Shown piece by piece: positions 9,117 to 16,474 of a stretch of 42,218 bases of DNA. The notes beneath the pieces are model-generated. The model saw only the letters and a list, made by a program, of their open reading frames with translations. It was not told the DNA's origin and made no database searches. The DNA is taken from positions 1 through 42,218 of the forward strand of contig CAUCXT010000027.1 in assembly GCA_958446835.1 (NCBI GenBank), read 5' to 3'. The position numbers were made by a program, and so were the translations under genes. This DNA is from an uncultured Eubacterium sp. (GTDB lineage Bacteria; Bacillota; Clostridia; Lachnospirales; Lachnospiraceae). Positions within the stretch are counted from its first letter, which is position 1. Each line of letters starts with the position of its first letter.

Positions 9117-9125
9117 TGTTATAAT
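9117..9125 (+). promoter_or_regulatory. Extended -10 promoter element of the brnT operon
   Basis: TGTTATAAT combines a TGn extension with a consensus TATAAT, 18 bp before the toxin start codon. No good -35 is visible. The 10-mer GTGTTATAAT recurs exactly before the flavoprotein at 9631. Confidence 0.55.
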
Positions 9126-9142
9126 AACAGAAAGGAACATAC

Positions 9143-9424
9143 ATGATATTTGAATGGGATGAAGATAAAAATACAATAAATAAACAAAAGCATAAGATTT
9201 CTTTTGAAACAGCGATTCACGTATTTGATGACCTTGACTATATTGAAATATATGATTTTGAACATAGCAGTTATGAGGATAGATATATTGCAATAGGGAG
9301 AGTGGGTGATATATTGTTTGTTGTATTTACGGAAAGAGGCGAGAACATCCGCATGATATCGGCACGGCTGGCAACGGAGGCAGAGAGGAGGCTTTATTAT
9401 GGTGAAGAGAATAGTAGCTGCTAA
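9143..9424 (+). CDS. brnT: BrnT-family toxin (type II toxin-antitoxin)
   Basis: A 93-residue protein beginning MIFEWDEDKNTINKQKHKISF, the standard BrnT N-terminus, with the later RGENIRMISARLATEAERRLY block that is also typical. BrnT toxins have a RelE-like fold and act as ribonucleases that stop translation; the partner antitoxin neutralises them and represses the operon. The toxin is encoded first, as usual for BrnTA. AAAGGA precedes the ATG and an extended -10 sits just upstream. The downstream antitoxin frame overlaps its 3' end by 26 bp. Length is normal and all the family motifs that I recognise are present, so it looks intact. Confidence 0.88.
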   Translation: MIFEWDEDKNTINKQKHKISFETAIHVFDDLDYIEIYDFEHSSYEDRYIAIGRVGDILFVVFTERGENIRMISARLATEAERRLYYGEENSSC

Positions 9425-9578
9425 GGGTCAGAGACCTACTTTGGAGCAGTTAAAGGAAGTAGAGGAAGCTAAGAAGTATCCTATCGAATTTGACGAAGAC
9501 TGCCCTGAAATGTCACCTGCACTCATGGAAGCATTTAAAAGCGCCGCAGCACTGCGGAGCCGCCATAAGAATGCATAA
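9399..9578 (+). CDS. Probable antitoxin partner of BrnT, 59 residues
   Basis: ATG 9399 opens a 59-residue frame overlapping the last 26 bases of brnT. It has a basic N-terminus (MVKRIVAAKGQRPT), an acidic middle (EFDEDCPEMSP) and a basic end (RSRHKNA). AGAGGAGG lies about 8 bases upstream. The acidic FDEDCPE segment is the type of stretch that wraps a BrnT or RelE toxin. It is much shorter than classical BrnA (about 80-100 residues) and lacks an obvious ribbon-helix-helix, so DNA binding and autoregulation are uncertain. Confidence 0.7.
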   Translation: MVKRIVAAKGQRPTLEQLKEVEEAKKYPIEFDEDCPEMSPALMEAFKSAAALRSRHKNA

Positions 9579-9630
9579 TGCTACCAGGTACGTGTCGGTC
9601 AAATCAGCTTGTAGAAAAAATTGAATATTA

Positions 9631-9691
9631 GTGTTATAATCCTCCATAGAAAAATTTATCGCAGCATATAAATATTTTCATGGAGGATTAT
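9631..9691 (+). promoter_or_regulatory. Promoter and ribosome site linked by a 12-bp inverted repeat
   Basis: The extended -10 GTGTTATAAT (9631-9640) overlaps ATAATCCTCCAT (9636-9647), which is the exact reverse complement of ATGGAGGATTAT (9680-9691), the sequence carrying the ribosome site of the flavoprotein. The arms are 44 bp apart. Confidence 0.6.
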
Positions 9692-9697
9692 TTTGTT

Positions 9698-10324
9698 ATG
9701 AAGAATTTAAAGGTATTATTGTTAAACGGAAGCCCAAGACCGGAAGGAAATACATCTATTGCACTTAAGGAGATGGAGAAGGTATTCAATGAGAACGGCG
9801 TGGAGACAGAGATTGTCAATGTCGGAAACAAGGATGTGAGGGGCTGTGTTGCCTGCAATGGCTGCAGCACCAAGGGAAAGTGTGTGTTTGACGATGTTGT
9901 AAATGAGATAGCACCTAAGTTTGAGGAGGCGGATGGTCTTGTCGTTGCCAGCCCGGTTTACTTTGCGTCCGCGAATGCGACACTTATTGCATGTCTTGAC
10001 AGACTGTTCTACAGCACAGGCTTTGACAAGACGATGAAGGTCGGTGCGAGCGTGGTGTGTGCAAGACGCGGAGGCTGTTCGGCGACATTTGACGAGCTTA
10101 ACAAGTATTTCACCATATCGGGAATGCCTGTTGCCTCAAGTACATACTGGAACAGTATTCACGGAAGAACTCCGGGGGAGGCAGCAGAGGACGGTGAGGG
10201 ACTTTTCACAATGCGCTCACTTGCAAGGAATATGACCTTCCTTATAAAGAGCATTGCGCTTGGAAAGGAACAGTTCGGACTGCCTGAGAAGGAGAAAAGG
10301 GTTGCGACGAACTTTATAAGATAA
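9698..10324 (+). CDS. NADPH-dependent FMN reductase / iron-sulfur flavoprotein-type flavodoxin-fold protein
   Basis: A flavodoxin-like-fold protein of about 208 residues. The FMN phosphate loop NGSPRPEGNTSIAL begins near residue 10; CVACNGCSTKGKC near residues 50-62 is a cysteine cluster like that of iron-sulfur flavoproteins; ASPVYFASANA near 85 is the second flavin contact. It probably reduces FMN-linked or quinone/nitro substrates; whether the cysteines hold a cluster is open. An in-frame ATG at 9680 precedes the GGAGGA ribosome site, so translation should begin at ATG 9698. It is monocistronic, with an AT-rich perfect dyad behind it. Confidence 0.85.
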   Translation: MKNLKVLLLNGSPRPEGNTSIALKEMEKVFNENGVETEIVNVGNKDVRGCVACNGCSTKGKCVFDDVVNEIAPKFEEADGLVVASPVYFASANATLIACLDRLFYSTGFDKTMKVGASVVCARRGGCSATFDELNKYFTISGMPVASSTYWNSIHGRTPGEAAEDGEGLFTMRSLARNMTFLIKSIALGKEQFGLPEKEKRVATNFIR

Positions 10325-10379
10325 GTCGAATAAATGATACAATAGGGACAGTATTGATGGCACTGAGAAGGTTTACATG

Positions 10380-10413
10380 TTTTAGAATGTAAAAATAATT
10401 TTACATTCTAAAA
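10380..10413. repeat. Perfect 15-bp AT-rich dyad between the flavoprotein and the RNA promoter
   Basis: TTTTAGAATGTAAAA (10380-10394) and TTTTACATTCTAAAA (10399-10413) are exact complements around a 4-bp loop. It may be a weak terminator for the flavoprotein gene, or a protein-binding site, because it ends 12 bp before the -35 of the next promoter. Confidence 0.6.
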
Positions 10414-10425
10414 TTCAGAAATTTA

Positions 10426-10454
10426 TTGACAATTTTTTCCTGATATATTATAGT
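10426..10454 (+). promoter_or_regulatory. Strong sigma-A promoter of the non-coding unit
   Basis: Consensus -35 TTGACA (10426-10431), an exact 17-bp spacer and TATAGT (10449-10454). Predicted transcription start is near 10461. Confidence 0.8.
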
Positions 10455-10460
10455 GCAGAT

Positions 10461-10817
10461 AGTGTTTGGATAAAATATCAGATGCAGACCACCGGACGGA
10501 TTTAGGACATGTATTCAGCGGATGAATACCGAATGTGGCTCATGTTTTTATGCGATGAGACACAGATAACCGGGTCGGTTAAGCCATGCGGACAGGCGGG
10601 TCGGTTGCCGAAGTGTGACTAGGGCACACATTATTGATTGGGTTAGGAGCCCGAATTTTATAAGTTGATTTACTGAATATCATGCGTATGCATATCATCT
10701 TGTGAAACAGTCAATAAGAGCGGTAACGGTACTCTGCCAGGATAAACTCTGAGATAGTTTGTATCATATAGGGATAATAGATTTTTGCACAGGCGTGAAT
10801 ATTCACGCCTGTTTTTT
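10461..10817 (+). ncRNA. Unclassified structured RNA of about 350 nt, or a long speA leader
   Basis: A strong promoter and a perfect terminator (10789-10817) enclose about 350 nt with no reading frame. Local stems visible by eye are GTATTCA/TGAATAC (10511-10529, loop GCGGA), TAACC/GGTTA (10567-10581), GTGTG/CACAC (10613-10629), GGG/CCC around 10640-10652, ATGC/GCAT (10682-10693) and an interrupted GATA-AACT/AGTT-TATC stem (10741-10765). CGGGTCGGTT occurs twice (10571, 10597). GC is clearly higher in 10560-10660 than in the flanks. Signature sequences of RNase P, tmRNA, SRP RNA, T-box, SAM, lysine and cobalamin RNAs were looked for and not found. Since speA starts 71 nt after the terminator, a riboswitch-like leader is the main alternative to a free RNA. 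Confidence 0.65.
10789..10817 (+). terminator. Perfect terminator of the non-coding unit
   Basis: ACAGGCGTGAAT and ATTCACGCCTGT form a 24-bp continuous palindrome (10789-10812), running into six T. It stands alone before speA. Confidence 0.92.
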
Positions 10818-10887
10818 GCGTGAAAATGTTTAAAATCAGGCGCGGTCAGGACATGACTAATAAAAAAATGTATGTGCGGAGGTTGCC

Positions 10888-12342
10888 ATGGATTTAAAGA
10901 GACAAGCCTCTGCGCCGCTTTATGAGGCGCTTGAGAGGTTTAGAAAAGCAAGAATTGTTCCGTTCGATGTGCCGGGGCATAAGAGGGGAAGAGGTAATCC
11001 TGAGCTGGTTGACCTGCTTGGGGAGAGGTGCGTCGGGATAGATGTCAACTCCATGAAGCCGCTTGACAACCTGTGTCATCCGGTGTCGGTTATCAAGGAG
11101 GCTGAGGAGCTTGCCGCCGATGCGTTTGGCGCTGAGCATGCCTTTTTTATGGTCGGAGGTACTACATCGGCGGTTCAGAACATGGTGCTGTCTGTGTGCA
11201 AGGCGGGGGATGAGATTATTGTTCCGCGAAACGTGCATAAAAGTGTAATCAACGTGATGATACTCTGTGGCGCTATTCCGGTGTACATAAACGCTGAGGT
11301 CAATACGCGAATCGGGATAATGCTTGGTATTACAAAGGAGCAGGTCGAGGAGGCGATACTTGCGCACCCGCGGGCGGTTGCAGTGCTGGTAAACAACCCG
11401 ACCTACTATGGAATCTGTTCGGATATCAAGGGAATCTGTGAGCTGGCACATTCCTATGGTCTTAAGGTGCTTGCGGATGAGGCACATGGAACACATCTGT
11501 ACTTTGGAAATAATCTTCCGATATCTGGCATTGCGGCGGGGGCTGATATGGCGGCGGTGTCCATGCATAAGTCGGGAGGTTCGCTCACGCAGAGCTCAAT
11601 ATTGCTTACCAACAACGGCATGAATGCAGACTATGTGAGGACGATTATCAATCTCACGCAGACCACCAGTGCCTCATATCTTCTCATGGCGAGCCTTGAC
11701 ATTTCCAGAAGAAATCTTGCACTCCGCGGAAGGCAGTCATTCCAGAAGGTTATGGAGTGGGCGGAGTATGCCAGAGAGGAAATCAATTCTATAGGCGGAT
11801 ACTACGCTTATGGAAAGGAGCTCATAAACGGAGGCTCAGTGTATGATTTTGATGTCACGAAGCTATGTGTGTTCACAAGAGATATCGGGCTTGACGGAAT
11901 CGAGGTCTATGACATTCTCCGTGATGAGTATGACATACAGATTGAATTCGGCGATATAGGAAATATACTTGCTTACATTTCAATCGGTGACAGGATACAG
12001 GATATAGAGCGCCTTATGGGCGCACTTGCGGATATAAGCCGCCTCTACAAAAAAGAGGAGAAGCGCTTCGAGGTCGACAGGGAGATGCTTCTTCCGAGGG
12101 TGCTTGCTTCACCGCAGGAGGCTTTCTATGCGAACAAGGAAAGGGTTCCGATAAGGCAGGCGGCAGGAAGAATTTCAGGGGAATTTGTGATGGCGTATCC
12201 GCCTGGAATACCAATCGTTGCGCCGGGTGAGGAGATAACGGATGACATCATCGATTACATACTTTATTCGATAGAGAAGGGCTGCTCCATGCAGGGTATG
12301 GAGGACCCGGAGGTTAAGTATCTCAATGTGCTGGTGTTTTAG
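10888..12342 (+). CDS. speA: Arginine decarboxylase (AAT-fold Orn/Lys/Arg decarboxylase)
   Basis: A PLP enzyme of 484 residues, the length of Bacillus-type SpeA. Motifs include DVPGHKRG near residue 26, GGTTSAVQ near 90, DEAHGTH near 197 and the PLP lysine in SMHKSGG near 227; the C-terminal decarboxylase domain ends with YPPGIPIVAPGE. It should convert arginine to agmatine and CO2 in the cytoplasm. Substrate choice cannot be read from motifs alone, but agmatine deiminase and carbamoylputrescine amidase downstream argue strongly for arginine. ATG follows GCGGAGG. It heads the polyamine operon with speE 70 bp behind it. The terminator at 10789 lies 71 bp upstream, so transcription may depend on read-through. 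Confidence 0.9.
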   Translation: MDLKRQASAPLYEALERFRKARIVPFDVPGHKRGRGNPELVDLLGERCVGIDVNSMKPLDNLCHPVSVIKEAEELAADAFGAEHAFFMVGGTTSAVQNMVLSVCKAGDEIIVPRNVHKSVINVMILCGAIPVYINAEVNTRIGIMLGITKEQVEEAILAHPRAVAVLVNNPTYYGICSDIKGICELAHSYGLKVLADEAHGTHLYFGNNLPISGIAAGADMAAVSMHKSGGSLTQSSILLTNNGMNADYVRTIINLTQTTSASYLLMASLDISRRNLALRGRQSFQKVMEWAEYAREEINSIGGYYAYGKELINGGSVYDFDVTKLCVFTRDIGLDGIEVYDILRDEYDIQIEFGDIGNILAYISIGDRIQDIERLMGALADISRLYKKEEKRFEVDREMLLPRVLASPQEAFYANKERVPIRQAAGRISGEFVMAYPPGIPIVAPGEEITDDIIDYILYSIEKGCSMQGMEDPEVKYLNVLVF

Positions 12343-12412
12343 AAGGTTATAGAAAATGCAGATAAATGCTGCGACAAAGTTATAAGTAATAATTATCAGG
12401 AGTGTATTGGTT

Positions 12413-13270
12413 ATGGAAATGTGGTTTTCGGAAAATCATTCGCCGCATGTGCGTTTTGATATCCGCGTGGAGAGACAGCTCTATTCGGCTAAGAGCGAAT
12501 ATCAGAGAATAGATGTCTTTGATTCGCCTGAGTTCGGAAAGTTTCTTACGCTTGACGGAAGTGTGATTTTTTCTGAGCAGGATTGTTTTATCTACAATGA
12601 GATGGTGGTGCACGTGCCGATGGCGGTGCACCCGCATGCCGAGAAGGTGCTTATTATCGGTGGAGGTGACGGAGGTGTTGCAAAGGAGCTTATCAACTAC
12701 GATACGGTAAAGCATATAGATATCGTTGAACAGGACGCCATGTTCATTGAGGCATGCAAGGAGTTCTTTCCGGAGACGGCAAAGGGCTTGGATGATGAGA
12801 GGGTGCACGTCTACAACACAGATGCGCTGCGCTTTTTACGCTCACAGTCGGATGTGTATGACCTTATTATAAATGATGCCACAGACCCGTTCGGTGCGTC
12901 GGAGGGTTTCTTTACAAGGGAGTTTTACGGCAACTGTTACAAGGCACTTAAGGATGACGGAATACTTGTCTATCAGCATGGAAGCCCTTTCTATGATGAG
13001 GACGAGCAGGCATGCAGACGAATGCACAAGAAGGTGTTTAACACCTTCCCTATAAGCAGAGTATATCAGGCGCATATACCTACCAGCCCTTCGGGCTACT
13101 GGCTTTTCGGTTTTGCGTCAAAAAAGTACCACCCTATAACGGATTTTAAGCCGGATGAGTGGAAAAAACTGCAGATACCTACAGAATACTATACCTGTAA
13201 TCTGCACACCGGAGCGTTTATGCTTCCGAAATATGTTGAGGAACTGTTAGAAGAGGAGGAAAAAAGATGA
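12413..13270 (+). CDS. speE: Spermidine synthase (SpeE) homologue with altered acceptor-site residues
   Basis: An aminopropyltransferase-fold protein of about 285 residues. The nucleotide loop GGGDGG (near residue 81), the NTDAL aspartate and the DATDP gate loop (near 155) are conserved. Several positions that are nearly invariant in SpeE differ: YHEM is YNEM, the DEF before it is DCF, EID is EQD, and IPTYPSG is IPTSPSG, so the tyrosine that contacts the diamine is a serine. No S-adenosylmethionine decarboxylase gene is in the window. ATG 12413 follows AGGAG by 10 bases; TTG 12407 is also possible. The stop overlaps the next start (ATGA). It may be a spermidine synthase, or use a different donor or acceptor. 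Confidence 0.82.
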   Translation: MEMWFSENHSPHVRFDIRVERQLYSAKSEYQRIDVFDSPEFGKFLTLDGSVIFSEQDCFIYNEMVVHVPMAVHPHAEKVLIIGGGDGGVAKELINYDTVKHIDIVEQDAMFIEACKEFFPETAKGLDDERVHVYNTDALRFLRSQSDVYDLIINDATDPFGASEGFFTREFYGNCYKALKDDGILVYQHGSPFYDEDEQACRRMHKKVFNTFPISRVYQAHIPTSPSGYWLFGFASKKYHPITDFKPDEWKKLQIPTEYYTCNLHTGAFMLPKYVEELLEEEEKR

Positions 13271-14526
13271 GTCGTTTATTGGTAATCGGATGTGGTGGAG
13301 TTGCTTCAGTTGCAATTCATAAGTGCTGTCAGCTCAGTGAGGTGTTCACAGAGCTGTGTATAGCCAGCAGGACTAAGAGCAAGTGTGATGCGTTAAAGAA
13401 GGAGTTGGAGGGAAAGACAAGCACGAAGATTACAACGGCACAGCTTGACGCAGACCATGTTGAGGAGATAATCGCTCTTATCAATAGCTACAAGCCGGAT
13501 GCAGTATTAAATGTAGCGCTTCCGTATCAGGATTTGACAATTATGGATGCTTGTCTTGCAACTAAGGTTTCATACATAGATACAGCAAATTATGAGTGTG
13601 AGAACACGGATGACCCGGAGTGGAGAAAGGTATATGAGGAGCGCTGCAAGAGACTTGGCTTTACGGCTTATTTTGACTATTCATGGCAGTGGGCTTACAG
13701 GGAGCGCTTCAAGGAGGCAGGAATCACAGGACTTCTTGGAAGCGGCTTCGACCCGGGAGTAACAAGTGTTTTCACAGCCTATGCACTCAAGCACTATTTT
13801 GATGAGATTCACACAATCGATATATTAGACTGCAACGGCGGTGACCACGGTTATCCTTTTGCAACCAATTTTAACCCTGAAATCAATCTTCGTGAGGTAT
13901 CTGCGCCGGGCTCATACTGGGAGAACGGAAAGTGGATTGAGACAAAGCCTATGGAGATTAAGAGAGAGTACGATTTCCCTGAGGTAGGAATGAAGGATAT
14001 GTACCTTCTTCACCATGAGGAGATTGAGTCACTTGCGGCAAATATTCCGGGAGTAAAGAGAATCCGTTTCTTTATGACATTCGGACAGAGCTACCTCACA
14101 CACATGAAGTGCCTTGAGAATGTCGGAATGCTCTCAACAACACCGATTAACTTCGATGGCAAGGAAATCGTTCCTATCCAGTTTTTGAAGGCACTCCTTC
14201 CGGATCCTGCCTCACTTGGTCCAAGAACTGTAGGTAAGACAAATATCGGCTGTATCTACACCGGAATCAAGGATGGCAAGGAAAAGACACTCTACATCTA
14301 CAATGTGTGCGACCATCAGGAGTGCTACCGCGAGGTGGGCTCACAGGCAATCTCCTACACAACAGGCGTTCCTGCAATGATTGGAACGATGATGGTTGTG
14401 AAGGGGCTTTGGAACAAGCCGGGTGTATTCACCGTTGAGGAGTTCGACCCGGACCCATTCATGGACGCGCTCAACAAGTACGGACTTCCTTGGGTTGTGT
14501 GTGAGAATCCGGTGCTGGTAGATTAA
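13267..14526 (+). CDS. Carboxynorspermidine/carboxyspermidine dehydrogenase (saccharopine dehydrogenase family)
   Basis: A 419-residue NADPH-dependent reductase with an N-terminal Rossmann loop (VIGCGGVASVAI, residues 6-17), the DTANYE block near 117, and GLLGSGFDPGVTSVFTAY near 157, which is characteristic of carboxynorspermidine synthase. It condenses aspartate semialdehyde with a diamine (putrescine gives carboxyspermidine) and reduces the Schiff base. ATG overlaps the speE stop by 4 bp, and a GGAGG site precedes it. The next gene encodes the matching decarboxylase. Agmatine rather than putrescine is a possible acceptor, since relatives making carboxyaminopropylagmatine are known. The family call is firm; the exact substrate is not. 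Confidence 0.9.
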   Translation: MSRLLVIGCGGVASVAIHKCCQLSEVFTELCIASRTKSKCDALKKELEGKTSTKITTAQLDADHVEEIIALINSYKPDAVLNVALPYQDLTIMDACLATKVSYIDTANYECENTDDPEWRKVYEERCKRLGFTAYFDYSWQWAYRERFKEAGITGLLGSGFDPGVTSVFTAYALKHYFDEIHTIDILDCNGGDHGYPFATNFNPEINLREVSAPGSYWENGKWIETKPMEIKREYDFPEVGMKDMYLLHHEEIESLAANIPGVKRIRFFMTFGQSYLTHMKCLENVGMLSTTPINFDGKEIVPIQFLKALLPDPASLGPRTVGKTNIGCIYTGIKDGKEKTLYIYNVCDHQECYREVGSQAISYTTGVPAMIGTMMVVKGLWNKPGVFTVEEFDPDPFMDALNKYGLPWVVCENPVLVD

Positions 14527-14553
14527 ACAAATTCCAGTTTTATGAGGTGCAGT

Positions 14554-15702
14554 ATGGATATAAAAGAGGCAGCTACCCCGTCATACATTGTCGATGAGGG
14601 AAAGCTGAAAAGTAATTTGGAAATATTAAAAAGTGTTATTGAACGTACCGGATGCCGCATACTGCTTGCACAAAAGTGTTTTTCCATGTACGCTGTCTAT
14701 CCGCTTATAGGTGAATATATAAGCGGATGTACAGCAAGCGGCTTGTATGAGGCAAGGCTTGGCTATGAGGAGATGGGGAAGGAAAATCATGTGTTTTCCC
14801 CGGCTTACAGGGAGCAGGAATTTGACGAGATTATGGGCTATTGCGACCATATTATATTCAATTCGGTTGCACAGCTTAATAAGTTTCGCGGCAGGTGCAC
14901 TGCGAATGGAAAAAGCTTCGGCTTGAGGATAAACCCTGAGTGCTCCACGCAGGGTGAGCACGCCATTTATGACCCATGTGCGCCGGGGTCAAGGCTTGGC
15001 GTCACCATAGAAAAGCTGGAGGAGGAGCTTGGGAAAAATCCCCGCTTTTTAGAGGGTGTTGACGGGTTTCATTTTCACACGCTCTGCGAGCAGAATTCCG
15101 ATGATTTGGAGACAACGCTTGAGGCTGTTGAGCAGAAATTCGGAAAATATCTGTACGGTATGAAATGGCTCAATATGGGAGGAGGTCATCACATCACAAG
15201 AAAAGATTACGATGTGGAACGCCTTGTCCGCCTTGTGAATCACATGAAGGAAAAATATCAGGTTCAGGTGTATCTTGAGCCGGGCGAGGCGGTTGCGCTC
15301 AATGCGGGCTATCTTAAGACCACAGTGCTTGACATCGTGGAAAATGCAGGAATCACAACGCTTATTCTTGATGCGTCTGCTGCATGCCACATGCCGGATG
15401 TCCTTGAGATGCCGTACAGACCGCCGCTTAAGGACAGCGGAGAGCCGGGAGAGAGGCAGTACACATACCGCCTCTCATCCTACACCTGTCTTGCGGGTGA
15501 CATCATAGGCGATTATTCCTTTGACAGGGAGATACAGATAGGTGACACACTGTATTTTGAGGATATGGCTATATATTCTATGGTGAAAAATAACACCTTC
15601 AACGGAATCGGACTTCCGGATATTGTGCTTAGGCATGAGAATGGGGATTGTGAGGTTGTAAAACATTTCGGGTATGAGGATTTTAAAGGGAGATTGTCCT
15701 GA
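14554..15702 (+). CDS. nspC: Carboxynorspermidine/carboxyspermidine decarboxylase
   Basis: A PLP enzyme of 382 residues of the alanine-racemase/group IV decarboxylase fold. PLP lysine is in LLAQKCFS near residue 41, HFHTLCEQ near 175, the glycine loop GGGHH near 212, EPGEA near 249, and the C-terminal dimer-contributed cysteine region SSYTCLAGD near 312. It removes the carboxyl group from carboxyspermidine (or a related carboxy-polyamine) to give spermidine. The AGGTG site at 14545 fits ATG 14554 and not the in-frame ATG 14542. It lies 27 bp after the dehydrogenase, in the same operon. Confidence 0.92.
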   Translation: MDIKEAATPSYIVDEGKLKSNLEILKSVIERTGCRILLAQKCFSMYAVYPLIGEYISGCTASGLYEARLGYEEMGKENHVFSPAYREQEFDEIMGYCDHIIFNSVAQLNKFRGRCTANGKSFGLRINPECSTQGEHAIYDPCAPGSRLGVTIEKLEEELGKNPRFLEGVDGFHFHTLCEQNSDDLETTLEAVEQKFGKYLYGMKWLNMGGGHHITRKDYDVERLVRLVNHMKEKYQVQVYLEPGEAVALNAGYLKTTVLDIVENAGITTLILDASAACHMPDVLEMPYRPPLKDSGEPGERQYTYRLSSYTCLAGDIIGDYSFDREIQIGDTLYFEDMAIYSMVKNNTFNGIGLPDIVLRHENGDCEVVKHFGYEDFKGRLS

Positions 15703-15876
15703 GGTGACAGAGAGTGTGTACATGGCAGATTAGGAGATAATTATATTGAACAGTCATATCAGGGGATATATAAAACGGATTCGGCTTTTTACGATATGTT
15801 AACGGAACAAAAATAATGATGGGATAACAATGAATCGGAATTTAACATATAAAGGAAATGAGAGGTTATATCAGAA

Positions 15877-16473
15877 ATGACAGAAAGAGAAAAAATGATA
15901 AGCGGAGAGTTGTATGATCCAACGGATAAGGAATTGGAACAATTGCGTTTGAACGCACGTAAATTATCAAGAAAATATAATTTGACGGATGAAGATCGTC
16001 CAGATGAGCAAATGCAGATATTGAGAGAATTATTGTCAGCAACAGAGGAACTTCCGTATTTACAGGCACCGGTCTGTTTTAACTATGGATGCAATACCTT
16101 TTTTGGAAAGTTCAGCTCTGCTAATTTTAACTTTACATGCTTAGATGTATGTGAAATACATATAGGAGACAATGTGATGATTGGTCCAAATGTTACGTTG
16201 GCAACTCCTATGCATCCATTTTTGCCTGAGGAACGTAATATCAGGAGAAGAGAAGATGGCAGTTTTTATAATCTTGAATATGCGAAACCAATAACTATAA
16301 AAGATAATTGTTGGCTGGCATCTAATGTAGTTGTTTGCGGTGGTGTCACCATAGGAGAGGGGTGTGTAATTGGTGCAGGAAGCGTTGTGACAAGAGATAT
16401 TCCTCCTTACAGTCTGGCAGTTGGAAATCCATGTCGTGTCATTCGAAAAATAACTGAGAAAGACCATATGTAA
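15877..16473 (+). CDS. Maltose/galactoside O-acetyltransferase family (left-handed beta-helix)
   Basis: A 198-residue acetyl-CoA-dependent sugar acetyltransferase. The N-terminal helical segment (EKMISGELYDPTDKEL) is the Mac domain, followed by left-handed beta-helix hexapeptides such as IGDNVMIGPNV and IGEGCVIGAGSVV. The catalytic histidine is in TPMHP near residue 113. Family members acetylate maltose, glucose or galactosides, probably as detoxification. It sits between nspC and aguA but has no metabolic link to polyamines; with the Fic remnant behind it, it probably belongs to an insertion that split the polyamine cluster. GAGAGGT precedes the ATG. Full length and apparently intact. Confidence 0.88.
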   Translation: MTEREKMISGELYDPTDKELEQLRLNARKLSRKYNLTDEDRPDEQMQILRELLSATEELPYLQAPVCFNYGCNTFFGKFSSANFNFTCLDVCEIHIGDNVMIGPNVTLATPMHPFLPEERNIRRREDGSFYNLEYAKPITIKDNCWLASNVVVCGGVTIGEGCVIGAGSVVTRDIPPYSLAVGNPCRVIRKITEKDHM

Positions 16474-16474
16474 G

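Noticed and set aside
10461..10817. RNase P RNA, tmRNA, SRP RNA, T-box, or a lysine, SAM or cobalamin riboswitch
   Set aside because: The conserved blocks that I know for these (for example GAGGAAAGTCC of RNase P, the tRNA-like ends of tmRNA, GGGTGGTACCGCG-like T-box) are absent. GCCGAAG at 10607 recalls the lysine riboswitch, but the surrounding helices do not fit.
10894..11568. Minus-strand open frame opposite speA
   Set aside because: Antisense shadow of a clear decarboxylase gene; rich in His/Arg/Cys with no recognisable domain.
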